NCBI GenBank assembly: GCA_029624815.1
Contig: JARSSH010000060.1
Location: 156,077 to 220,076, forward strand
DNA: 64,000 nucleotides
Direction of reading: 5' to 3'
Origin: Candidatus Competibacter sp.
GTDB taxonomy: Bacteria; Pseudomonadota; Gammaproteobacteria; Competibacterales; Competibacteraceae
Notes under the pieces: generated by a model
What the model saw: only the letters and a program-made list of their open reading frames with translations
Told to the model about the DNA's origin: nothing
Database searches by the model: none
Part shown: positions 18,082 to 26,562 of the stretch, piece after piece
Position numbering within the stretch: position 1 is the stretch's first letter
Layout of the letters: each line of letters opens with the position of its first letter
Position numbers and translations under genes: made by a program

Positions 18082-18945
18082 TTAACTTGAAGTTTTGAAG
18101 CTATCTAAGTGGTTAGAAATTTCTAAAGGAACCCTTTTGTTTCTTTTGATTGCAGCGGCAAGATGAAATCGAATTTCATGGCTAATATTATGCTGTCGCT
18201 TGATGCGGCTTAACAATGCTTTTCCACAAATGATTCGTAATAGCTTATCCAGCCGTTCCTCATTAGATGTACCGGGGGTATCGAATGCTTGCACTTTGGC
18301 TATATTAATTAGGTAATCTTGCTGGCAATTAATATATTTTTGAAATCGCTGTTGTATATCTTTGTCTACCCAATTTTTGTCATTGCTATTTGTAAAACCG
18401 TCAGTAAATCCCTTTATCCGCTCGTTATGACAAGCGGCATTGCCAGCTGCGTGGAGAGTTAGTACATCACAATGCTCTAGTAGCTCTTTAACGACATCCT
18501 GAGTGCTACGCGGCTTTCTTCCGATATGATTTGCTAAATATTCCTCAATCGCTTGAGAATCAACCAAGTAGTTCTCCAACTCCCAACGATTGAGTACCTT
18601 GATATAAGGCCCGAAAGGCATGGCTTGTGCAAAACGAGAATTATCGGTTTCCCAAACCAAGTACCAGTGATCATCCGCCATCACAATATCTCTGTCGACA
18701 ATGCCGAAAGACTTGATACCGTTAGTGCGGTCATGGTTGACGCTTTCCCGGACCGCTTGGCATCCTCCATAAGTTGCAGCTCCCTTATTAGCCGGTTTAA
18801 ACAAAAACTCCATAAGACGATCTCCAAACCAAATATTGCTATAAATATTATTGTCATCACTAGATTCAAGGTAAACGATTATTTGCCCTGCATAGCGATT
18901 GAACAGTGACTCGCTGTCCGAGAGGTTATTTTTCAGATTCCCCAT
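18082..18945 (-). CDS. DUF4435/TOPRIM-type putative nuclease, AriB-like
   Basis: A 287-residue protein. The N-terminal half follows the TOPRIM-like DUF4435 pattern: a strand with acidic end, IIVYLESSDD (Glu27), then SFGIVDRDIVM (Asp84 and Asp86, the DXD of TOPRIM), then NRWELENYLVD (Glu122, Glu124), the block that in DUF4435 precedes the helical half. In the PARIS anti-phage system a DUF4435 protein (AriB) paired with an ABC ATPase (AriA) acts as a nuclease that cuts host tRNA once released. The same ATPase-then-DUF4435 order is seen here, with a 20-base overlap. Family membership is fairly secure; the target is inference. Base composition is visibly more AT-rich than metF next door. Confidence 0.75.
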   Translation of the reverse strand: MGNLKNNLSDSESLFNRYAGQIIVYLESSDDNNIYSNIWFGDRLMEFLFKPANKGAATYGGCQAVRESVNHDRTNGIKSFGIVDRDIVMADDHWYLVWETDNSRFAQAMPFGPYIKVLNRWELENYLVDSQAIEEYLANHIGRKPRSTQDVVKELLEHCDVLTLHAAGNAACHNERIKGFTDGFTNSNDKNWVDKDIQQRFQKYINCQQDYLINIAKVQAFDTPGTSNEERLDKLLRIICGKALLSRIKRQHNISHEIRFHLAAAIKRNKRVPLEISNHLDSFKTSS

Positions 18946-20137
18946 TGTCTATACTCCGTGCTTCTGCAACGATACGCCCCGCTTTCTCTTCTTCTTCTGG
19001 TGTTTCGATGATATGTCCGCCTTTGCGTAGATTCTCTTCAACTAATTCGAGAGCGAAAGCCTTCATGATCTCGTAGGCGTGGCTAGTGACGATAATAGTT
19101 AAGCTAGGATAGTATTCTTTTGCCAGTTTCTTGAGGTCATAAAGTAATCGATACCGCCATTGAGTATGAAGATGCACGTCGACTTCGTCAATCAATAACA
19201 GCGTATTTCGAGTCATGTGCGCGCCGATGCGTAGAAACATCTGAACTAGGCTCTTTTCTCCGCTGCTCAATCGATCAAGGCGGTGTTCATAATTTTCAGT
19301 AACGATGACGGCTTCTGGCGGATCCTTACGCACACCTTTCAAATAGGTGCTAGATCCATGGAATACACGTTGGTTTACAATCTTAACCGCTTTATCGAAG
19401 CGACCATCATCCAACCATTTAAGCCAAATCAACAAATTGTCTAAAGACTCATTCCATACGCGACCTTCTACAGCAAAGTTATGCACTGGATAGTAACCCC
19501 AACCTTTTGGGGTAGTGATAGAGCGTTCCATGTCTCGCACCGGTATGATGTCACGGTAAGCCGAAAAATAGAGCAGTGTAGGGTAAGTCAATGGATCGCC
19601 TTCAAAAATTTGCTGGCGTTCTCCGATACCGTAGCCAATCAGCGCGGTGAAATCCTTTATCCATTCACTGCTAATACCAATGGCTTCCATACGACCAGAA
19701 GCTAAACGGCGGAAACCACCACGCTGCCAAACACTAGCTCCAATACGCTTTAGATCGCTTTCACCCCAAGCCCGCAAGGCAGTATCTTCTCCCAAACGGC
19801 CTGCCAGCAACGAAAGCAAGACAGTTTCCTTGCGGCCATTGTGGTTCAGCTTGACCCGAATATCCCATTGTGCCCGACCAGAACCATGATCCAAATCTTC
19901 AAAGCCAAACTCATCTAATTCGGTTTGACCGAGCATATTCATCATGGCGACTAAAATTTCTAAAACTGTAGTTTTGCCGCGTCCGTTTTTGGATACCATC
20001 AAAAACAGATTACAAGGCTCATCTTCAGCATCAGTAAAATCAAACTCTTCTAATCGATACTGAAAGGGACCAATACGATCCAAGGTAAGGCGAATCGGGG
20101 CGAACTCTTCTATGAGGGTATTTTCTATCACTGCCAC
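18926..20137 (-). CDS. ABC/AAA-type ATPase of a defence pair, AriA-like
   Basis: A 403-residue soluble ATPase of the SMC/OLD-like group. Residues 49-57 form a Walker A variant, SKNGRGKTT, with serine where the first glycine is usual. The ABC signature LSSGEKSLVQM is at about 290-300, Walker B LLLIDEVD with Asp317 and Glu318, and a switch-like TSH at 351-353. There is no long coiled coil, so it resembles the compact AriA of PARIS more than DndD. The start lies one base after the stop of the FtsK-fusion gene, and its end overlaps the DUF4435 gene by 20 bases. It probably senses a phage signal and controls the nuclease partner; this is inferred from the PARIS pair, not shown here. Confidence 0.82.
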   Translation of the reverse strand: MAVIENTLIEEFAPIRLTLDRIGPFQYRLEEFDFTDAEDEPCNLFLMVSKNGRGKTTVLEILVAMMNMLGQTELDEFGFEDLDHGSGRAQWDIRVKLNHNGRKETVLLSLLAGRLGEDTALRAWGESDLKRIGASVWQRGGFRRLASGRMEAIGISSEWIKDFTALIGYGIGERQQIFEGDPLTYPTLLYFSAYRDIIPVRDMERSITTPKGWGYYPVHNFAVEGRVWNESLDNLLIWLKWLDDGRFDKAVKIVNQRVFHGSSTYLKGVRKDPPEAVIVTENYEHRLDRLSSGEKSLVQMFLRIGAHMTRNTLLLIDEVDVHLHTQWRYRLLYDLKKLAKEYYPSLTIIVTSHAYEIMKAFALELVEENLRKGGHIIETPEEEEKAGRIVAEARSIDNGESEK

Positions 20138-20138
20138 A

Positions 20139-21650
20139 TCACGTTCTCCCCTTTACAGTTTTTACAGCCAGCGCGATGTCGTCTATCGTGACGTAAACGC
20201 CATGTACCCGTTTGATGGGTTGTCCAATAAGGCGAACCAACATGTCACCACGCCCCAGCAAAAGTTCAGCGCCATGATCATCAAGGATGATGCGCGATTC
20301 AGAGGCTTTCTGAACAGTGAGGGCAATACGTGAGGGAATATTACTGCGTAAAAGCCCGCTGAATGTTTCAGCATCGGGGCGTTGAGTAGCCAGTACCAGA
20401 TGAATGCCTGCTGATCGAGCTTTTTGCGCCAGTCTGACCAATAAAGATTCGATCTCTTCATTCTGCATCACCAAGTCAGCCATTTCTTCAACAAAAATAA
20501 CGATGCGGGGTAGGTTTAATCGGTGTGAGCGTCGCGCTTCGTCTATATCACGGACGCCAGCTTTGACTAACTGTTCTTCCCTGATTCCCATTTCAGCCAC
20601 TAAATGACCCAGGATTTCCGCAGCATCGCCAGCATTGGTTACAACCTGATTGGCGTAAAGGTGTGGAATACCTTGATAGCTGTTGAATTCCACTCGCTTG
20701 GGATCGATCAAGCAGACTTGTAAATCAGCGGGTGAGCAACTATGCAACAATGAGATCAGTAGTGCATGAAGAGTAACGCTTTTGCCACTACCAGTAGTGC
20801 CACCTACTAATAGATGAGGGGCTTCAGCCAGATCAAAGTCAAATGGATCGCCCATAACATCCACGCCTGGATAAACCGGCAATCGCCACTCAGAATTACG
20901 GTTTTGCAACCAAGTACGCAACTCTGCTCCAGAAAAACGCTGCCAAGCTTCAGATGAGCGGGGAATATCCAAGTTCATGGTTCTCGACTCGTCAGTACCA
21001 GAACTTAACGCTCCTTGGTTGCCAAGGCCCAAAATAAAACCCAGTTTTTGCAACCCTTTATTAAGACGGTCGCGGTCATTAACATCGGCTAGATAGAGTC
21101 GGTAGCGGGTCAGCCGCGCTCCTTCCTGGATTTGTCGTATTTCTGCTTGAACACCGATGTCACGTAAGGCGCTCTCAATACTGGACTGGTCTAGCGGTTT
21201 ATCACTAATCGTTTGTGCAGACTGGCGCAGATCGGAAAGTAATTCCTGGTATAAATATTCGTGAAAATCGTGAGATTCCCTCCAAGATGTGGCGAATTCG
21301 CGTAAACCTCGACGGATATGGCGTTGCAGATACTTTGCATAACGCTCGTCATCACCGAACAGGTTTTCATTGTGATAGACGCTTAACAATGCGCAGAATA
21401 GATCAGTAAAGTCTTCTGGTTGAGCTTTATTATCTTGGCCGGTAAGCTGCTCGAAACTGTATTCACTACCAATTGAATCCCTTCGATCCAGACCCTCGTC
21501 TGGTGGTGTGGAAAACTTTAATGAACGGGTCAGTGCTAGACGTAGTATAGGCCACTTTGGAGTAGAGGTTGATGTACGTAAGCCCAGGCCTTTATTCTGT
21601 ATGCGTTTGATAATTTCTTCATCGCTAGCACTGGTGTAAACTTTGGCCAT
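20139..21650 (-). CDS. DndE domain fused to an FtsK/HerA-type DNA translocase
   Basis: A 503-residue protein in two parts. Residues about 10-135 follow the DndE pattern: RLALTRSL near 37-44, GSEYSFEQLTG at 61-71, DLFCALLSVY at 83-92 and the helix with QRHIRRGL at 109-116. DndE is a small protein of about 120 residues that binds nicked DNA in phosphorothioation. Residues about 170-500 are an FtsK/SpoIIIE motor: Walker A GGTTGSGKS at 283-291, Walker B RIVIFVEEMADL at 382-393, LATQRPDAETFSGLLRSNIP, and DHGAELLLGRGDML near 458-471. There are no membrane segments and no gamma domain. The gene starts two bases after dndD ends. DptH, the restriction protein of some Dnd systems, also has an FtsK-like domain, so the fusion could link modification with DNA translocation. 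Confidence 0.8.
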   Translation of the reverse strand: MAKVYTSASDEEIIKRIQNKGLGLRTSTSTPKWPILRLALTRSLKFSTPPDEGLDRRDSIGSEYSFEQLTGQDNKAQPEDFTDLFCALLSVYHNENLFGDDERYAKYLQRHIRRGLREFATSWRESHDFHEYLYQELLSDLRQSAQTISDKPLDQSSIESALRDIGVQAEIRQIQEGARLTRYRLYLADVNDRDRLNKGLQKLGFILGLGNQGALSSGTDESRTMNLDIPRSSEAWQRFSGAELRTWLQNRNSEWRLPVYPGVDVMGDPFDFDLAEAPHLLVGGTTGSGKSVTLHALLISLLHSCSPADLQVCLIDPKRVEFNSYQGIPHLYANQVVTNAGDAAEILGHLVAEMGIREEQLVKAGVRDIDEARRSHRLNLPRIVIFVEEMADLVMQNEEIESLLVRLAQKARSAGIHLVLATQRPDAETFSGLLRSNIPSRIALTVQKASESRIILDDHGAELLLGRGDMLVRLIGQPIKRVHGVYVTIDDIALAVKTVKGRT

Positions 21651-21652
21651 TA

Positions 21653-23689
21653 TTACGCTACCTTGGAAAACAGTGATTCGCGTAATGGGTTGGTATTTTC
21701 ACCACTTGCATTGGCTAATCGGTATTCACAGTACACATGAGGTTTGAGGATTTGATATTTTTCATGATCAAGCTCGGAATCAGTAGGTAAAATAATGACT
21801 TGATCACCTGCGTTGGGGTAATAGCGAGTTAATAAATTGATCTGATGTTCGCGGTCAATCCGAGCTAATGGAGTATCAATAACCACTGGAACTGATCTAC
21901 CAGAGACATCCTTTAACGCCCACAGCAAAGCGGTAGCAATAAGCTGTTTCATTCCAGAAGACATACTTGCCATACCTACCGGTTCATCACTGGCGTTCAA
22001 GTAATGAAGATCGAATGATTCTCCAACTTTAATATGCGTAATTTGATGATGAGATGTCATTAATTCTGCAAACCGCCGGTTAATAGCTTCTTCAATATCC
22101 TTGCGGCGACGCGATTTAAGCTCTTGCTTATAAGATCGAAATAGGCGCTGTAAGGTTGTAGCAAGATCGACTCTTTTCTGACGCTCTCGATCCAACTGGA
22201 TTGCAGACTCCTGTTGTTTTATTTCCTGTTGTTTATTATCAATCGCACGTTCTTTTTCTTGTTGCTCCTTTTTTAAATCGCGCAGTCGATCTCGCAACGT
22301 ATCACGTTGTTGCTCAAGTTCGGTATTTTGTTCTTGTCGAGCTTGATAAGCACGTTGCTCGTCACCCGAAAGGCTACTCATGTCATCTAACTTACTCTGA
22401 ATACCTTCCAAGTCTCGCTTAAGCTGGCTAATTTGGCGTAAATCGTCGATAGCTCGCTGTCGCTGGTTATCAGCCAGTTGATAGTAATTGAGACGTTTCA
22501 TTAGGTGGGCAGCTAGAGTTGGGTCCAGTCGCATTAAACCATCACTTATATCTTCAGGATCGCTTTCATAAGAGCGAAGAATACGTAAAAGTTTTTTACG
22601 ATAGAACTCTCGTTGCTGTTGGCTGAGTGGCAACTGATAATGAGGTGGCTCATCCAGAAGACGTACAGGAAGAGCGTTCAATAAAACCTGAACCTCCTGT
22701 GCCAAACCGCCAGCCTGGCTATCAGTGAGCCTACGTAGATCCGTTGCAGCTTTGCTAACCAATCCAGGATTAAAAAGCAGAGGCGCATCAATGGGTAGAC
22801 GGTTAGCAAGATCGGAGCTTGTAGTTTCTAACTGTTCTGAAATACGCTGCTTATCATTCTTATATATTGCCTCGTTACGCTGATGTACAAAAGCCTGTTG
22901 ATTTTCCAAATAACGCCGATTTCGACTGATACTTTTTTCCAAAATGGTAAGCTCTTCACTCAATTCATCAATTTTCTGGCTAAACTCCTTTTGTTCCGCT
23001 TGCAGTAAATTCAAACTTCCTTGTAGTGCAACCCGTTGTGTTTCTAGGTTGGATTCTGATTTTTCCCGACGCCAAGCGGTAACGGTTTTTCCTATATATT
23101 CTTCCAGCACATCAATGTCGGCAATATCAAGAATTTTCTCGACCTGTGCTAACTGGCCTTCCCGATTGGCTTCAGCGAGTCGTTGTACCTGCTCACCGTC
23201 GTAAAAGAAAAACGAGATGAAGTCCTTAGGTAGCCGTCGCTCCAGAAAATCATCCGCTTCATCATCTTCTAAAGGGTCAGCGAAGTCTAGCGTAACTCTC
23301 AGAACGTCTTCACAGCCACCGCGACCGTCCAAACGCCAACGACGCTGTGCGGTTACCTTACCCTCGGGTTCACGCCAATCAATGGAAATGCCAAATTCCG
23401 TTTGGCCTTCACGCCGCGCTTGGCGATTGAATATACCTAACCACTCATCGCCCATGCCTAGCAGATAGTTCATTACGCTTGGCTTTCGACCCACCTGAAG
23501 CGCAGACCGTAAACTTTCATGGGGTCCGAGAAACAGGAGTTTCAAGCTGTTGATGAAGCTCGTCTTGCCGAAACCGTTACGCCCCCCAATCAATACAACG
23601 TTACGTCCATCGTTAGGCAGCGTCAGATCGAATATCTGTTCACCGTAATACGAAAACAAATTATGGATGCGAATCTGTTCAAAGATCAT
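21653..23689 (-). CDS. dndD: DNA sulfur modification protein DndD
   Basis: A 678-residue SMC-like ATPase. The N terminus MIFEQIRIHNLFSYYGEQ leads to Walker A GGRNGFGKTS at 35-44. A long charged, glutamine- and leucine-rich coiled coil occupies the middle, and the C terminus has the signature SSGMKQL, ALLWALKDVSGR and Walker B VVIDTPLARIDREHQ, a block characteristic of DndD. The frame is open for 52 codons further upstream, but the ATG at 23689 fits the family and overlaps dndC by 11 bases. DndD is thought to supply ATP energy and structural alteration of DNA during insertion of sulfur into the backbone. Confidence 0.9.
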   Translation of the reverse strand: MIFEQIRIHNLFSYYGEQIFDLTLPNDGRNVVLIGGRNGFGKTSFINSLKLLFLGPHESLRSALQVGRKPSVMNYLLGMGDEWLGIFNRQARREGQTEFGISIDWREPEGKVTAQRRWRLDGRGGCEDVLRVTLDFADPLEDDEADDFLERRLPKDFISFFFYDGEQVQRLAEANREGQLAQVEKILDIADIDVLEEYIGKTVTAWRREKSESNLETQRVALQGSLNLLQAEQKEFSQKIDELSEELTILEKSISRNRRYLENQQAFVHQRNEAIYKNDKQRISEQLETTSSDLANRLPIDAPLLFNPGLVSKAATDLRRLTDSQAGGLAQEVQVLLNALPVRLLDEPPHYQLPLSQQQREFYRKKLLRILRSYESDPEDISDGLMRLDPTLAAHLMKRLNYYQLADNQRQRAIDDLRQISQLKRDLEGIQSKLDDMSSLSGDEQRAYQARQEQNTELEQQRDTLRDRLRDLKKEQQEKERAIDNKQQEIKQQESAIQLDRERQKRVDLATTLQRLFRSYKQELKSRRRKDIEEAINRRFAELMTSHHQITHIKVGESFDLHYLNASDEPVGMASMSSGMKQLIATALLWALKDVSGRSVPVVIDTPLARIDREHQINLLTRYYPNAGDQVIILPTDSELDHEKYQILKPHVYCEYRLANASGENTNPLRESLFSKVA

Positions 23690-25022
23690 CGGCCGGATCA
23701 GCCTTGTATGCCTGTTTGACTGCTTTATCGATGAGATCACGGACGGCGGTTTGTAGACCGGACTTAGCACCGTGTTTATCCAAAGAAGGAAACTGGTCAC
23801 GCACCAAGCGTAACAATTCTTTTGGTAAATCAGGATGAACATCACTTTCTACTGCCAGTCGCTCCAGTAAATCCTCATCCGCAGGTATATCAGCAGTGGA
23901 TTTTTTCATCATGTTGATCTCCCTGCCGTAACGAATTGTTAACTGATAGGCAGTTTGAGAAAAATCGAAGTCTTTAGTCCATTGTTCTTGAATATAGACT
24001 AAATCTTCGTCAGAGATTAACTCAAAATTTACATCCCGCTCTTTTTCCAGAAGGCGTTCGAGAATGATTTTACGTGCTTCGGGAGTAAATGGGCCGGGGC
24101 CAGTAGTATTATCGCGCCGTACTGAACTACGGTAGCGCGTATCTTCACGAATTTGCTTGAGCCAATCACGAAACTCGCTGAGTGGTTTCATCCAGGTTTC
24201 GCCGGATTCAATGAAGCCCTGCATGGATTTGTCCTGTTTGACTACTGTACAAGTCCAGCAGCCAAAGCGGCTGCCGCCACAGGATGGAGTATTCAAATCT
24301 AATACGACAGGGCACTCGCCGCCACTGGCCTGCCGGTAAAGTTCCAGCATGTAATTGTGATTACCACCCCACGGCGGAGAGTTGTGGGTAAATAGATATT
24401 CCCAGACCTCATCAGTGCTCCAGTCCGCGATTGGCGTCATCACCAAAGCATTAGGAATCTCGTGATGCGGATTCAGTTGCCTGTCATTACCTTCCCTAGC
24501 TTGCATGCGTGTGCGGCGGCTATCGCTCTCATCCAAACGAGTACCAAGCAACAGGATAACGCTACCATACTGCCGGGTAATCTCGTCTATGGCACGGCGC
24601 GAAGGCTTGATTTTCATATTGCTGGTGCACCATCGAAACCAGCGGGTAGGGGATGGGTAACCCTTACCTATGAGATTACCCCAAAAGCTTTCTTTGGCAG
24701 TGGGTTTGACTAAGCGAACGCTTAATGTCAAACCACGAGTAAGTGAGTCGCTCTCAATAAGTTTCAGTGTGTGTTCGATGTATTTCGAAATGTTCGGAGC
24801 TTCAACCCGAGTATCCGAGGAGATCACGAAAACAGACTTTCTGGCTCGGCTCTCAAGTTGCAGCAGCATTTCATATACCAACTGCAACACGAGAGTCGAG
24901 TCTTTACCGCCAGAATAGGCCACTACCCAAGGACGGTCATCGGCCAGGAATTGCTTGATGAGCAATTCCAACGTGGATGTCCCTAAGCTTGGCTGTAAAA
25001 CATCCGTGCGGATGGCTTCCAT
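23679..25022 (-). CDS. dndC: DNA phosphorothioation sulfurtransferase DndC
   Basis: A 447-residue PAPS-reductase-like protein. The PP-loop is AYSGGKDSTLVLQLVYE (SGGKDS at 37-42). RWCTSNMKIKPSRR around 130-143 and CGGSRFGCWTCTVVKQDKSM near 248-267 are the DndC signatures; Cys237, Cys248, Cys255 and Cys258 are candidates for its iron-sulfur cluster. It activates the DNA phosphate and accepts sulfur from a cysteine desulfurase. No dndA is in the window, so a housekeeping IscS probably serves. Its ATG overlaps the ahcY stop by one base (TAATG), with GGAG 14 bases upstream inside ahcY, so translation is likely coupled to ahcY. Confidence 0.93.
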   Translation of the reverse strand: MEAIRTDVLQPSLGTSTLELLIKQFLADDRPWVVAYSGGKDSTLVLQLVYEMLLQLESRARKSVFVISSDTRVEAPNISKYIEHTLKLIESDSLTRGLTLSVRLVKPTAKESFWGNLIGKGYPSPTRWFRWCTSNMKIKPSRRAIDEITRQYGSVILLLGTRLDESDSRRTRMQAREGNDRQLNPHHEIPNALVMTPIADWSTDEVWEYLFTHNSPPWGGNHNYMLELYRQASGGECPVVLDLNTPSCGGSRFGCWTCTVVKQDKSMQGFIESGETWMKPLSEFRDWLKQIREDTRYRSSVRRDNTTGPGPFTPEARKIILERLLEKERDVNFELISDEDLVYIQEQWTKDFDFSQTAYQLTIRYGREINMMKKSTADIPADEDLLERLAVESDVHPDLPKELLRLVRDQFPSLDKHGAKSGLQTAVRDLIDKAVKQAYKADPADDL

Positions 25023-26440
25023 TAATAGCGATAATTCTCCGCCTTATACGGTCCATCTACCGCGACGCCAATATACGCAGCCTGCTCCGGCGTGAGCGTG
25101 GTCAGTCTGGCGCCGATCCGATCCAAATGCAGCCGGGCCACCTTTTCGTCCAGATGCTTGGGCAGCACGTAGACTTTGTTTTCGTACTGACCGCCACGAG
25201 TGAACAGCTCGATCTGCGCCAGCACCTGATTGGTGAAGGAGTTGGACATCACGAAGCTGGGGTGGCCGGTGGCGCAGCCCAAGTTCACCAGACGCCCCTC
25301 GGCCAGCAGGATAATGCGCTTGCCGTCGGGGAAAATGATGTGATCCACCTGCGGCTTGATGTTTTCCCAGCGATGCTGCCTGAGGTTGGCCACTTCGATT
25401 TCGGAATCGAAATGGCCGATGTTGCAGACGATGGCCTGATTTTTCATCCGTGCCATGTGATTGTGAGCGATGACGCCGACATTACCGGTGGCGGTGACAA
25501 AAATGTCGGCCTTGTCCGCCGCGTCGTCCATCGTGACCACCCGATAACCCTCCATCGCCGCCTGCAGGGCGCAAATCGGGTCGATTTCGGTGATCCACAC
25601 CGTCGCGCCCAAGCCTTTAAGCGACTGCGCGCAGCCCTTGCCCACGTCGCCGTAGCCCAGCACCACCGCGATCTTGCCGGCGATCATCACATCGGTGGCG
25701 CGCTTGATGCCGTCCACCAGCGATTCGCGGCAACCGTAGAGATTATCGAACTTGGATTTGGTGACCGAGTCGTTGACGTTGATGGCGGGGAAGGGCAGCC
25801 GGCCCTCTTTCTCCATCGTGTACAGACGATGGACGCCGGTCGTCGTCTCCTCGGTCACCCCCTTGATATTCGCCTGGATCTTTGAGTACCAACCGGGTTG
25901 GCTTTCCAACCGTTTGCCGATGGCGGCAAACAGAACCTGCTCTTCCTCGCAGCTTGGATTGGCAATCAGCGAGCGGTCCCGTTCCGCCCGGACGCCGAGC
26001 GTGACCAGCAAAGTCGCGTCGCCGCCATCGTCCAGGATCATGTTCGGCGTGCCGCCGTCGTGCCATTCCAGGATGCGATGCGTAAAATCCCAGTACTCGT
26101 CCAGCGATTCGCCCTTGTAGGCGAACACCGGAATGCCGTCGGCGGCGATGGCGGCGGCGGCGTGATCCTGAGTCGAGAAAATGTTGCAAGAGGCCCAGCG
26201 CACGTCCGCGCCCAGTTCGGCCAGGGTTTCGATCAGAACGGCGGTCTGGATGGTCATGTGCAGCGAGCCGGCGATGCGGGCGCCCTTGAGCGGCTGCCGG
26301 TCCCGGTATTCGGCCCGGATCGCCATCAGGCCGGGCATCTCGGTTTCGGCGATGGCGATTTCCTTGCGGCCCCAGTCCGCCAGGGCGATATCGGCGACAT
26401 GAAAGTCAACGGTGGTTTTTTCGCGCACGACGGCGTTCAT
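25022..26440 (-). CDS. ahcY: S-adenosylhomocysteinase
   Basis: A 472-residue NAD-dependent hydrolase that splits S-adenosylhomocysteine to adenosine and homocysteine and so relieves product inhibition of methyltransferases. Family blocks: [58 protein letters not shown], the NAD-binding [18 protein letters not shown], and the C-terminal [12 protein letters not shown]. The frame runs open through the metK region upstream, but the ATG at 26440 has GGAG eight bases before it and matches the family. An SAH riboswitch fills the leader. In many bacteria metF follows; here dndC does. Confidence 0.97.
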   Translation of the reverse strand: MNAVVREKTTVDFHVADIALADWGRKEIAIAETEMPGLMAIRAEYRDRQPLKGARIAGSLHMTIQTAVLIETLAELGADVRWASCNIFSTQDHAAAAIAADGIPVFAYKGESLDEYWDFTHRILEWHDGGTPNMILDDGGDATLLVTLGVRAERDRSLIANPSCEEEQVLFAAIGKRLESQPGWYSKIQANIKGVTEETTTGVHRLYTMEKEGRLPFPAINVNDSVTKSKFDNLYGCRESLVDGIKRATDVMIAGKIAVVLGYGDVGKGCAQSLKGLGATVWITEIDPICALQAAMEGYRVVTMDDAADKADIFVTATGNVGVIAHNHMARMKNQAIVCNIGHFDSEIEVANLRQHRWENIKPQVDHIIFPDGKRIILLAEGRLVNLGCATGHPSFVMSNSFTNQVLAQIELFTRGGQYENKVYVLPKHLDEKVARLHLDRIGARLTTLTPEQAAYIGVAVDGPYKAENYRY

Positions 26441-26454
26441 AACGTACACTCCAT

Positions 26455-26541
26455 ACGGTTTTGAACGGGCGCGGTTGGCTGGTGAAAACCGTGCCATGCC
26501 AAGCCTGACGGCAAAAACCGTTGCAGCGCCCCTTGGCATGG
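26455..26541 (-). promoter_or_regulatory. SAH riboswitch in the ahcY leader
   Basis: Reading the minus strand, a perfect 10-bp P1 is formed by CCATGCCAAG (26532-26541) and CTTGGCATGG (26494-26503). Inside is the conserved GGGGCGCTGCAACGG, a short P2 (ACGG/CCGT around TTTTT) and CAGGC. Downstream comes P4 (CGGTT/AACCG, 26487-26491 with 26472-26476), then GCGCCC (26467-26472), which pairs with GGGCGC (26526-26531) as the pseudoknot. This is the layout of the SAH riboswitch, which turns ahcY on when S-adenosylhomocysteine is high. A competing 8-bp hairpin, ACGGTTTT/AAAACCGT (26485-26492 with 26455-26462), would break P4 and ends just before the ribosome binding site; it may be the ligand-free state. 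Confidence 0.92.
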
Positions 26542-26562
26542 GGGCGGAAATTTGGAGAGGCC

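Noticed and set aside
18060..18090. Direct repeats or an attachment site at the island edges
   Set aside because: I compared the ahcY/dndC and TOPRIM/metF junctions and found no shared direct repeat, integrase or tRNA, so the mode of insertion remains unknown.
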